This document shows, in pieces, positions 26,637 through 34,725 of a stretch of DNA of 56,336 nucleotides. The notes beneath the pieces are model-generated. The model made no database searches and was not told where the DNA came from. It worked only from the letters and a program-made list of their open reading frames with translations. The DNA comes from Ignavibacteriae bacterium HGW-Ignavibacteriae-4. GTDB taxonomy: Bacteria > Bacteroidota > Ignavibacteria > Kapaibacteriales > UBA2268. The stretch spans positions 1-56,336 of the forward strand of contig PGYR01000016.1 of assembly GCA_002839765.1 (NCBI GenBank), in the 5' to 3' direction. Position 1 is the stretch's first letter. Every line of letters starts with the position of its first letter. The position numbers and the translations under genes were made by a program.

Positions 26637-27065
26637 ATGCAAAATTCAAAAAAAGAGCTAGTAACTATAGAAGCAAAAGTAAATGCACCTATAGAAAAAG
26701 TTTGGGAGCTATGGACTGGACCAGAACATATTATAAAATGGAATACTGCTTCTGAGGATTGGCACACTACCAGTGCTGAGAATGACCTAAGAATAGGTGG
26801 AAAATTTAGTTCAAGAATGGAAGCGAAGGATGGCTCTTTCGGATTTGATTTCGGGGGAATCTATAGTGAAGTTGATGAACATGAGCGTATTGTTTATACA
26901 TTAGATGATGATAGAAAAGTATGGACTACATTCACAAAAATAGATGGTGGAACGGAAGTAATAAGTACTTTTGAAGCAGAAAGTGAGAATCCAGTGGATA
27001 TGCAAAAAGGTGGTTGGCAGAGCATACTAGATAATTTTAAGAAATATAGTGAGAATTCAAAATGA
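26637..27065 (+). CDS. AHSA1/SRPBCC family protein
   Basis: A 142-residue START-like (SRPBCC) protein of the AHSA1 type with a hydrophobic ligand pocket. Family features: VNAPIEKVWELWTGPEHIIKWN at the start, RIGGKFSSRMEAKDGS in the middle and the C-terminal helix GGWQSILDNFKKY. I chose the ATG at 26637 because GGAG lies 6 bases before it. Starts at 26625 or 26538 would add 4 or 33 unconserved residues. It is the first gene of a three-gene operon and overlaps the next by 4 bases. The ligand is unknown; such proteins often accompany VOC proteins and regulators in stress operons. Confidence 0.88.
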   Translation: MQNSKKELVTIEAKVNAPIEKVWELWTGPEHIIKWNTASEDWHTTSAENDLRIGGKFSSRMEAKDGSFGFDFGGIYSEVDEHERIVYTLDDDRKVWTTFTKIDGGTEVISTFEAESENPVDMQKGGWQSILDNFKKYSENSK

Positions 27066-27901
27066 GTATTTGTATACACCCTTGTTTGTGGTTTGATGGT
27101 AACGCAAGAGAAGCAGCCGAGCTTTATTGTTCAGTATTTGAAAATTCATCAATAAAGTCTGAGAATCCATTTGTTGTAATGTTCGATATTTTAGGACAAA
27201 CTTTCATGGGTCTGAATGGTGGGCCTACTCATAAGATAAACCCTTCTATTTCATTTATGGTAACTTATCATAATGAAGCCGAAATAAAAAAAGCTTGGGA
27301 AATATTATCCAAGAATGGTAGCATACTTATGCCGCTCGATAAATACGATTGGAGCGAATGTTATGGATGGGTACAAGATAAATTCGGAGTGAATTGGCAA
27401 TTTTATCTAGGAGAAAAACAAGACTCTGAACAAAGTATTTCACCAACACTAATGTTCGTTGGCGAGCAAAACGGTAAAACAGAAAAAGCAATCAACTATT
27501 ACACATCTTTATTTGAAAATTCTAATATACAAGGTATACTGAAATATTCAGCTGAAGATGATGATACTGAGGGTAATGTAAAACATGGTCAATTCTCACT
27601 CAATGGCTATACAATGATGGCTATGGATAGCTCAGCTGACCATAAATTCCAATTCAACGAAGGTGTCTCTATAGTAGTGACTTGCGACACACAAAAAGAG
27701 ATTGATCACTATTGGGATAAGCTCATAGTTGGTGGTCGTGAAGGTAGGTGTGGCTGGCTCAAAGATCAGTTTGGAGTATCGTGGCAAATAGTACCAAGAA
27801 TATTAGGCGAATTAATGTCAGACCCAGAAAAATCAGCAGGAGTTGTCGATGCCTTTATGAAAATGAGTAAATTTGATATTGAAAAATTGAGAAACGCATA
27901 A
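27062..27901 (+). CDS. Tandem VOC (PhnB-like) protein
   Basis: A 279-residue protein made of two PhnB/3-dmu-9_3-mt-type VOC domains. Domain 1 (about 1-125) begins IHPCLWFDGNAREAAELYCSVF; domain 2 (about 135-275) begins SPTLMFVGEQNGKTEKAINYYTSLFENS. Each ends with a DKFGVNWQ- or DQFGVSWQ-type strand. VOC proteins are metal-dependent isomerases, dioxygenases or antibiotic-binding proteins. The PhnB subgroup has no settled activity. It overlaps the AHSA1 gene by 4 bases (ATGA) and abuts the MATE gene directly. Confidence 0.9.
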   Translation: MSICIHPCLWFDGNAREAAELYCSVFENSSIKSENPFVVMFDILGQTFMGLNGGPTHKINPSISFMVTYHNEAEIKKAWEILSKNGSILMPLDKYDWSECYGWVQDKFGVNWQFYLGEKQDSEQSISPTLMFVGEQNGKTEKAINYYTSLFENSNIQGILKYSAEDDDTEGNVKHGQFSLNGYTMMAMDSSADHKFQFNEGVSIVVTCDTQKEIDHYWDKLIVGGREGRCGWLKDQFGVSWQIVPRILGELMSDPEKSAGVVDAFMKMSKFDIEKLRNA

Positions 27902-29332
27902 ATGAATATAGAAAATCAGATTGAGGAAGCTCTCCCCCCTTTGGCAAAGAAATCTTTCTGGGAAAACCTAAAAGATGCAATCAAGGGTACAGAAGCTGAT
28001 TACACAACTATAAGTATTAGAAAAGCTATATTCCTATTAGCAATTCCAATGATTTTGGAATTGGTTATGGAATCTACTTTTGCAGTAGTGGATATATATT
28101 TCGTAGGGAAATTAGGCGCATCAGCTATCTCAACTGTTGGTCTTACAGAAACATACCTATTTATACTTTACTCAGTCGCTATGGGACTTTCTATGGCTGT
28201 CACCGCTATTATAGCAAGGCGGACAGGAGAAAAGAACACTAGCGAATCTGGGAATGCGGCCGTCCAATCCATTATTCTTGGGCTAATAGCAGCACTCCCA
28301 CTTACAATCGCTGGTATATTCTTTGCTAAAGATTTACTAGCACTAATGGGTGCAGACGCTTGGAGTATAAATGAGGGGTACAAATACACTCAGTATATGC
28401 TCGGTGGTAATGCCGTTATTGTGCTTCTGTTTGTTATCAACGCAATATTCCGTGGTGCTGGTGATGCAGCAATTGCGATGAGAGTGCTTTGGATTGCAAA
28501 TATTATAAATATGGCGCTAGATCCACTCCTTATATTCGGTTGGGGGATTATACCTGCTTTCGGGATAGAAGGTGCAGCTATGGCAACAAATATAGGTCGT
28601 GGTATTGGTGTAGCGGTACAAGTCTGGGTGCTATTCAAAGGTGGGAAGCATCTGAAAGTTACCTTCTCTCAAATCTATATTGACAGTAAAATAATGCTGA
28701 ATATTGTCAAAACCTCACTCGGAGGTATAGGACAGATGATAATTGCAATGACATCGTGGATATTCCTAATTAGAATACTTGCAGAGTTAGGTGCAGAAAC
28801 AGTCGCAGGCTCTACTATAGCAATCAGGATAATGATGTTCACTATGATGCCAGCTTGGGGATTATCAAATGCTGCGGCTACACTCGTAGGGCAGAATCTA
28901 GGAGCTGGTAAACCCGACAGAGCAGAAAAATCCGTCTGGAAAATTGGTTTCTATAATATGATTTTCCTTGTATTAGTTTCAGTGGTTTATTTCTTCTACA
29001 ATGAAGAGCTGATGAGACTATTCACCGATGACGCGCGAGTAATAGCAGTAGGAGCCGAATGGATACAGATAGTGTCTTATGGCTATTTCATCTATGGCTG
29101 GTGGATGGTGTCGGTACAGGCATTCAATGGTGCTGGTGACACGACAACCCCGACAAAGATAAATGTAGTCTTCTTCTGGCTATTCCAAATTCCATTAGCT
29201 TATAGTTTAGCCATTACTTTTGGTTGGCAAGAATCTGGAGTGTTCTGGGGAATGTTCATCTCAGAAATAGGCGTTGGTCTATTCACACTCTGGCTCTTCA
29301 CGAAGGGTAAATGGAAAGAAACGAAGGTGTAA
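27902..29332 (+). CDS. MATE-family multidrug efflux transporter
   Basis: A 476-residue, 12-helix Na+- or H+-coupled exporter of the MATE (NorM/DinF) family. Two MatE repeats are recognisable: PMILELVMESTFAVVDIYFVGKLGASAIS and TSLGGIGQMIIAMTSWIFLIRIL. Conserved pieces such as RGAGDAAIAMRV and VGQNLGAGKPDRAEKS are present, with FNGAGDTTTPTKIN near the C-terminal helices. The N-terminal cytosolic extension of about 40 residues is longer than usual. The start codon follows the VOC stop without a gap. As the last gene of the operon it suggests export of the compound sensed by the divergent GlxA-type regulator. Confidence 0.93.
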   Translation: MNIENQIEEALPPLAKKSFWENLKDAIKGTEADYTTISIRKAIFLLAIPMILELVMESTFAVVDIYFVGKLGASAISTVGLTETYLFILYSVAMGLSMAVTAIIARRTGEKNTSESGNAAVQSIILGLIAALPLTIAGIFFAKDLLALMGADAWSINEGYKYTQYMLGGNAVIVLLFVINAIFRGAGDAAIAMRVLWIANIINMALDPLLIFGWGIIPAFGIEGAAMATNIGRGIGVAVQVWVLFKGGKHLKVTFSQIYIDSKIMLNIVKTSLGGIGQMIIAMTSWIFLIRILAELGAETVAGSTIAIRIMMFTMMPAWGLSNAAATLVGQNLGAGKPDRAEKSVWKIGFYNMIFLVLVSVVYFFYNEELMRLFTDDARVIAVGAEWIQIVSYGYFIYGWWMVSVQAFNGAGDTTTPTKINVVFFWLFQIPLAYSLAITFGWQESGVFWGMFISEIGVGLFTLWLFTKGKWKETKV

Positions 29333-29477
29333 TCTTAATTTAGGAATACAACTCTTAACAACTTAGTCACAATTCTAAATATGTCACAGCGAGAACTGTA
29401 AGGGCGTGCAAGCCAAGCCAAAGGAATGGGCTATCTCTTTTGTCAAAATCAGAATTCACAGAATTTATGAATTTTCA

Positions 29478-29714
29478 GGATTGTAGAGACGTATTGCATA
29501 CGTCTCATACCCCATAACTATTTGTAAACCACCTCACTCTGATAACGTCATAGGCGTTAGAAGAGTCCAGGAGAACTCCGGAGGAGTTAAATATTAGTAG
29601 CATCTATTGACCGACTTAACATAACAACTCCATTAGGAGTTGAATATTTATGGGACTAAAGTCAGTAGGGTATGGGTATGATTATCTATCCGTTGGCTGA
29701 AGCCAACGGCAATA
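29478..29714. repeat. Modular palindromic intergenic repeat, copy B
   Basis: Most of the 419-base space between two convergent genes. It has the same order of modules as copy A at 3313-3484, plus extra ones: the perfect GAGACGTAT-TGC-ATACGTCTC, an AACTCCGGAGGAGTT unit, an added AACTCCATTAGGAGTT palindrome, and CCGTTGGCTGAAGCCAACGG. It carries no ORF and no transposase. The preceding bases 29333-29477 hold no feature I can name. Confidence 0.8.
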
Positions 29715-29751
29715 CACGGAAAACTATACTCCTCAATAGAAGCTAACAGAA

Positions 29752-30519
29752 CTATTCATTTCGAATATCTTTTTCCCAAATTGAGATATATTCATCAGTT
29801 TCAACTTGTTTTATGTATTTTTTTAAGATACTATTTAATTTGATTGGGTCAATTTCTAACTTTTCCGTTTCAAAACATTCTAGAAAACCATTAGTCCCAT
29901 TAAAGGTTAAATGTGAAGATAAAGTAGTATTTGTTGGTAAAATAGAGTGTTTTGTTATGTCGAAACCTAGAAGTCTATTTATTTCCTTTACATCGGATGC
30001 TTTTATATAATTTAAAGTTACCCCAAACATAATATTCTTATTTACGAGGGATTCTAATGAGTTTGTAATATCTTCATTTATAAAGCTAAAAGAAAATCCG
30101 CGTAGTCGTTCCTTAATTTTATACTTTTTGTTTGATTGGAATTTAATAAGAAAAGGATAATATTCAATTGTAGAATCAACATACTCAATATTAACTTGTT
30201 TACTTTTTATTGTTGAATCATATAATACTATTTGATTTGTTATTATTTGATTTTTTAATAAAGTGTCTTTTAAGCTACTAAACATGTTATAAATTGTAAA
30301 ATTATTCCATAGCACATAAATATCTTCATCAGAATCATTAATTATAGCAATTGCAGGAATTTCAAAAAGATTATATTCGAGAATAATATTTCCAGATGCG
30401 TACAACCTAATTTCTGGCATTTCATTATTTTTAAATTGGAATTCATCTTTAGGATGAAAGCCAAAAAGAAATGATATTGGCCCTAAAAGTATTATTATGA
30501 TACTTATTATTAATTTCAT
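29752..30519 (-). CDS. Exported protein, paralogue of the preceding gene
   Basis: A 255-residue protein with an N-terminal signal sequence (KLIISIIIILLGPISFLFG). It is clearly related to the product of 30522-31286. Shared landmarks in the same order are INDSDEDIYVLWNNF, FLIKFQSNKKYK, VTLNYIKASDV with LLGFDI, ILPTNTTLSSH and GFLECFETEKLEID. No lipobox and no sorting domain are seen, so it is probably periplasmic. I recognise no family. It follows its paralogue after 2 bases, so both are one operon. The gene is visibly more AT-rich than most of the window. Confidence 0.75.
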   Translation of the reverse strand: MKLIISIIIILLGPISFLFGFHPKDEFQFKNNEMPEIRLYASGNIILEYNLFEIPAIAIINDSDEDIYVLWNNFTIYNMFSSLKDTLLKNQIITNQIVLYDSTIKSKQVNIEYVDSTIEYYPFLIKFQSNKKYKIKERLRGFSFSFINEDITNSLESLVNKNIMFGVTLNYIKASDVKEINRLLGFDITKHSILPTNTTLSSHLTFNGTNGFLECFETEKLEIDPIKLNSILKKYIKQVETDEYISIWEKDIRNE

Positions 30520-30521
30520 TA

Positions 30522-31286
30522 TTATTCTGGATTTCTCTCAAATATATCTGGTCGAATCTTTACAGTTAACACTTTAATTAGACTTCTAATCATAGTATCA
30601 AATTCTTTTTGTTCTTTATCAATTTTTGTTGAGTTAAAGCAATCTATATAACCGTTACTTTCTTCTAACCGACTATAAGTAGATATCCTTGTATCAAGTG
30701 GTATAATGGCCCTTTCAAAAAAATCTACACCAAATCTATCTTTTAATAAATATAAATCTTCAGAATTCAGATAATTAATTGTTAATTTTAATTCAATCGA
30801 ATTTCTTTCATCATAGCTTATAGAATTATTCAAATTATTAACAAAAACTTTGATTGACTGTCCCTTATTCTGAGGTCTTTTTTTAAACTCAGAATATTTT
30901 GGGAATTTAATAAATATTGGATTGTAGGTACTACTGGAATCTAAGTATTGAGGTATTACTGGGTTGTCCCTTTTATAAATAGTTAATTCGTTCATAAACG
31001 AATTTTTTTTAAGTGGAGTACTGTCCATCTTAACTATGTTCTGAAAAACAAAACTATTCCAAAAGATATAAATATCCTTATCCGTATTGTTAACAATTAT
31101 TATTTTATCCAAATTTAAAGTATTATTGTTTAGATATACATCAGCATTTACATGTAGTTCAATACTATCTTTTTCAAAAATACTTTCTTCAATATCATCA
31201 ATATTTATAGAATATAATTTTAATCCAAATACATTAAATATTGGGATTAACAACATCATTATTATTGTTTTTTTTAAAATATACAT
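30522..31286 (-). CDS. Exported protein, first of a tandem paralogous pair
   Basis: A 254-residue protein with signal sequence (KKTIIMMLLIPIFNVFGL). Corresponding landmarks to the next gene are VNNTDKDIYIFWNSF, IFIKFPKYSEFK, LTINYLNSEDL with RFGVDF, IIPLDTRIST and GYIDCFNSTKIDKE. Predicted beta-rich; the NxxDxDIYxxWNxF motif resembles openings of small Ig-like domains, but no family can be named. It starts the two-gene operon. Strongly AT-rich codon use, possibly a sign of recent acquisition. Confidence 0.75.
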   Translation of the reverse strand: MYILKKTIIMMLLIPIFNVFGLKLYSINIDDIEESIFEKDSIELHVNADVYLNNNTLNLDKIIIVNNTDKDIYIFWNSFVFQNIVKMDSTPLKKNSFMNELTIYKRDNPVIPQYLDSSSTYNPIFIKFPKYSEFKKRPQNKGQSIKVFVNNLNNSISYDERNSIELKLTINYLNSEDLYLLKDRFGVDFFERAIIPLDTRISTYSRLEESNGYIDCFNSTKIDKEQKEFDTMIRSLIKVLTVKIRPDIFERNPE

Positions 31287-31423
31287 TTGTTTTCTACCTA
31301 ATTGGTAATCAAAATATTATAAATTACATTCCTTCTATTTTCATTGATTTATCAACTTATTTCTGAGTATCACATTTCATTTAGAAATTCTATTCCTAAA
31401 TTATCACAAAATCAATAATAAAA

Positions 31424-31450
31424 CAAAAAAAGGAGCTAGTGGCTCCTTTT
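31424..31450 (-). terminator. Rho-independent terminator of topA
   Basis: On the minus strand AAAAGGAGC and GCTCCTTTT form a 9-bp stem with a 5-base loop, followed by TTTTTTT. It lies 27 bases after the topA stop. Confidence 0.9.
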
Positions 31451-31476
31451 CTAATCTTAATATATTTTTAACTTTA

Positions 31477-33903
31477 CTAGCTATCTTTCTTCTTCGCAGC
31501 CGGCTTTTTAGCAGCAGTTTTTTTGGCTGCTGGCTTTTTCTTAGCCGCTGGTTTCTTAGCTGCGGTTTTCTTTGCCGTTGTTTTTTTAGCAGCGGCAGCT
31601 TTAGTAGTACGGCCACCTCTACCTTTTTTGGCAGGAGCTTCGGCTATTAGCACTTTGCATTCCTCGTGTGTCAAATCCTCAGGAGTTTTATCCTTAGGTA
31701 TCTTCGCATTCACTTTTCCATCTGTTACATAAGGGCCAAAGCGTCCGTTCAGTACTTTTATACCATCGTCGAATTCTTGTATAGTATTCTTACTTTTTTG
31801 CTCTATCTTGTCTATTACTTTCTGTTTCGCTTCTTCTAGTGTGATAGTGAATATCTCTTCGTGAGTGATAGAAGCATAAGTTTTATCTATTTGTATGTAT
31901 GGTCCGAATCGACCTATATTAACTTTTACATCTTTGCCATCTTCGTTCTGCCCAACTACTCTCGGTAGCTTGAACATTTCTAATGCTTCTTCTAGCGAGA
32001 TAGTCTCTATACTTTGGTTCGGCATTAGCGATGCAAAACGTGGCTTTTCTTCATCCTCGTTTTCTCCCATTTGGAGCATTGCACCATATCTACCAATACG
32101 TGCGTAAACTGGACGACCAGATTTGGGGTCATCACCTAATAGGCGAGCATTTATTGCATCTTTCTTACTTATATCTTCTGATTTTTCTACAGTTTCGTGG
32201 AACCCAGCATAGAACTTTGAAATCATCTCGTTCCACTGCTTCTTACCATCTGCAATCATATCAAACTCTTCTTCCACATTTTTAGTGAAATCAAAATCGA
32301 CAATTTCAGTGAAGTGCTTAACTAGGAAGTCAGTTACTACTTTCCCTACATCTGTTGGGAATAGCTTGTTTCTTTCTTGACCAGTAGTTTCAGTTAGCTT
32401 CTCTTCTGTAACTTGACCGTTGACTAATTGAACTTGAGTATAATCTCTATCTACACCATCTTTGTCTGTTTTCTCAACGTATTCTCTATTCTGAATAGTA
32501 GAAATAGTAGGTGCATAAGTAGAAGGACGGCCGATACCCATTTCCTCAAGTGTACGAACAAGAGTTGCTTCTGTGTATCTTGCTGGTGGGCGACTGAATG
32601 TCTCACGACCAACTATTTCGTTTACGTCCAGCTTTTGTCCTTTAGCCATTGCAGGTAATATTTTACCGTCTTTTCTAACTTCAGGATAAACTTTTAGGAA
32701 ACCATCAAACTTGATTACTTCGCCTTTTGCAACGAAATCAGTATCATTATTTTCAAATCCAATATCAGCTGTAGTTCTTTCTAATATCGCATCCGCCATT
32801 TGAGATGACATTGTGCGTTTCCATATTAGCTCATATAGCTTGTCTTGACCGTTATTACCCGAGTTGATTGTGGGTTGAGTCATATCCGTAGGTCTAATCG
32901 CCTCGTGAGCTTCTTGTGCGCCTTTTGACTTAGTTTTGAATGTTCTTCTCTCGTGATACTTAGCACCAAAGCTAGAGTTGATATAACTACCAGCAGCATT
33001 GAGTGCATCATCCGAAAGATTAGTCGAATCTGTTCTCATATATGTAATCTTACCGGCTTCGTACAGCTTCTGAGCTACAACCATCGTTTGCTTTACTGAA
33101 AAACCCAATTTAGCTGAAGCTTCTTGTTGCAATTTGGAAGTAGTAAACGGTGCTTGCGGTGATCTCTTACCCGGCTTTACTTTTAAATCTTTTATGTAGA
33201 ATTGTTTGCCAACTGCAGAATTTAGATAATCCAGAGCTTCTTGTTTAGAGTCAAATTTCTCTTTCAATTCCGCTTTGAACTCATCACCATTCTCAGTTAT
33301 AAAATCACCAATCAACTTGTAAATAACTTCAGGTACATGATTTTCTATTTCGCGTTCTCTTTCTACTATTATACGAACGGCAACCGATTGTACTCTACCA
33401 GCACTTAGTCCGTACTTCACTTTCTTCCATAATACTGGCGAAAGTTCATACCCAACTAATCGGTCAAGTATTCTTCGGGCTTGTTGCGCGTTAACTAGTT
33501 CTATATTTACTTTACGTGGATTTTCAATTGCTTTTTGAATAGCTTTTTTCGTAATCTCGTTGAATACTATTCTTTTAGTTTTCGATTCGTCCAAATCCAG
33601 TGCCTCAAGCAAGTGCCATGCAATTGCCTCTCCCTCTCTATCCTCATCCGTCGCTAACCACACTGTGTCGCTTTGCTTGGATAGTTTTTTTAGTTCAGCA
33701 ACAGTTTTCTTTTTATCTGGACTAATCTCGTATCTTGGTTCGAAACCATTTTCTATGTCTATAGACATATCTTTTTTTGCCAAATCTCTTATATGACCAA
33801 TCGATGATTTTACTATAAACTTTCCTTTATCTATCTCGTCGAGGTACTTCTCTATCGTTTTTGCTTTTGCAGGTGACTCGACTATTACTAATGATTTGGG
33901 CAT
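31477..33903 (-). CDS. topA: DNA topoisomerase I with histone-H1-like tail
   Basis: A type IA topoisomerase of 808 residues that relaxes negative supercoils. The TOPRIM domain has E9 (VESPAKAKTIEKYL) and the DxDxE motif D86/D88/E90 (ATDEDREGEA). The active-site Tyr is Y288 in ITYMRTDSTNLS. Instead of C-terminal zinc fingers it has CRPT-like repeats: AMLQMGENEDEEKPRFASLM, GRFGPYIQIDKTYASI and GRFGPYVTDGKVNAKI. The last 43 or so residues are a Lys/Ala/Pro tail (KKTTAKKTAAKKPAAKK repeated), like histone H1 or the tails of some actinobacterial and Bacteroidota enzymes, likely adding nonspecific DNA binding and processivity. AAGG lies upstream of the ATG. Confidence 0.97.
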   Translation of the reverse strand: MPKSLVIVESPAKAKTIEKYLDEIDKGKFIVKSSIGHIRDLAKKDMSIDIENGFEPRYEISPDKKKTVAELKKLSKQSDTVWLATDEDREGEAIAWHLLEALDLDESKTKRIVFNEITKKAIQKAIENPRKVNIELVNAQQARRILDRLVGYELSPVLWKKVKYGLSAGRVQSVAVRIIVEREREIENHVPEVIYKLIGDFITENGDEFKAELKEKFDSKQEALDYLNSAVGKQFYIKDLKVKPGKRSPQAPFTTSKLQQEASAKLGFSVKQTMVVAQKLYEAGKITYMRTDSTNLSDDALNAAGSYINSSFGAKYHERRTFKTKSKGAQEAHEAIRPTDMTQPTINSGNNGQDKLYELIWKRTMSSQMADAILERTTADIGFENNDTDFVAKGEVIKFDGFLKVYPEVRKDGKILPAMAKGQKLDVNEIVGRETFSRPPARYTEATLVRTLEEMGIGRPSTYAPTISTIQNREYVEKTDKDGVDRDYTQVQLVNGQVTEEKLTETTGQERNKLFPTDVGKVVTDFLVKHFTEIVDFDFTKNVEEEFDMIADGKKQWNEMISKFYAGFHETVEKSEDISKKDAINARLLGDDPKSGRPVYARIGRYGAMLQMGENEDEEKPRFASLMPNQSIETISLEEALEMFKLPRVVGQNEDGKDVKVNIGRFGPYIQIDKTYASITHEEIFTITLEEAKQKVIDKIEQKSKNTIQEFDDGIKVLNGRFGPYVTDGKVNAKIPKDKTPEDLTHEECKVLIAEAPAKKGRGGRTTKAAAAKKTTAKKTAAKKPAAKKKPAAKKTAAKKPAAKKKDS

Positions 33904-34012
33904 TTAAAACCTTATTATTTTTATTTTTCTAACTTTCGTGGGTGCAAATATACAAATTCAAAATTTATAATAACAGACACTATTAGTTTATAAGTTTCGT
34001 TTTAAGGGAAAA

Positions 34013-34020
34013 TATATTTG
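34013..34020 (+). promoter_or_regulatory. Candidate -7 box upstream of ahpC
   Basis: TATATTTG exactly fits the Bacteroidota housekeeping -7 consensus TAnnTTTG, 37 bases before the ahpC ATG. The -33 TTTG element is not evident; GTTTC lies about 19 bases upstream. Confidence 0.45.
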
Positions 34021-34057
34021 AAATTTTCTCAATTTAATAAAACAAAAAGGTTATAAT

Positions 34058-34606
34058 ATGTCTCTATTAGTAGGAAAAAAAGCCCCAATTTTCAAAGGTC
34101 AAGCAGTTGTTGGTGGTCCTTCTTCAAATTTAAATCCAGAAAATGCTTATAAAGAAATTTCATTAGAAGATTATAAAGGTAAATGGGTTGTGTTTTTTTT
34201 CTATCCATTTGATTTTACTTTTGTTTGTCCGACTGAAATAGCTTCTTTTGGACATTACTACGATAAATTCAAAGAATTGAACGCAGAAGTAATTGGATGC
34301 TCTACGGATTCAAGAAACTCGCATTTAGCATGGAGAACACACGAAGAAGATTTGAAAGATTTGCCTTATCCTTTGTTAGCAGACTTCACTGGCGAAAATG
34401 CTCGTAACTATGAAGTATATAACGAGGAAGTCGGATGTGCATTGAGAGGGCTTTATATAATAGATCCAGACGGCGTTATGCAATATGCACTAGTTCACCC
34501 TATGGATGTTGGTAGAAGTGCCGAAGAAACAATCAGAGTACTACAAGCTCTTCAAACTGGCGGTTTAACTGCTTGCGGTTGGAAGCCCGGTGATAAAACT
34601 TTATAA
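34058..34606 (+). CDS. ahpC: Peroxiredoxin, AhpC/Prx1 type
   Basis: A typical 2-Cys peroxiredoxin of 182 residues that reduces hydrogen peroxide and organic hydroperoxides. The peroxidatic Cys is C57 in FYPFDFTFVCPTEI. C173 in GGLTACGWKPGDKTL is the likely resolving Cys. Here it is preceded by TA and followed by Gly instead of the usual VCP. Conserved R/E features are DSRNSHLAW and LADFTGENARNYEVY. The tail stops at GDKTL without a YF helix, which in other peroxiredoxins goes with resistance to overoxidation. AAAAGG precedes the ATG. No ahpF follows; a hairpin terminator ends the unit. Confidence 0.95.
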   Translation: MSLLVGKKAPIFKGQAVVGGPSSNLNPENAYKEISLEDYKGKWVVFFFYPFDFTFVCPTEIASFGHYYDKFKELNAEVIGCSTDSRNSHLAWRTHEEDLKDLPYPLLADFTGENARNYEVYNEEVGCALRGLYIIDPDGVMQYALVHPMDVGRSAEETIRVLQALQTGGLTACGWKPGDKTL

Positions 34607-34659
34607 TTATATAAATTACTGATAATTTAGTATATTATATAAGAATAGATTAATTTTGC

Positions 34660-34697
34660 GTGCTGCTTTGATACAAAAAGCAGCACTTTTTATTTTT
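34660..34697 (+). terminator. Rho-independent terminator of ahpC
   Basis: GTGCTGCTTT and AAAGCAGCAC form a 10-bp stem with a 7-base loop followed by TTTTTATTTTT. It lies 53 bases after the ahpC stop and only 28 bases before the trigger factor start, so trigger factor needs a promoter inside or close to it. Confidence 0.9.
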
Positions 34698-34725
34698 GAA
34701 CAAAAATCGCAATAAAGGTAAAGTC

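Noticed and set aside
31404-31616. 70-residue Lys/Arg/Leu-rich minus-strand ORF
   Set aside because: A frame-shifted shadow of the topA Lys/Ala tail produced by low-complexity DNA.
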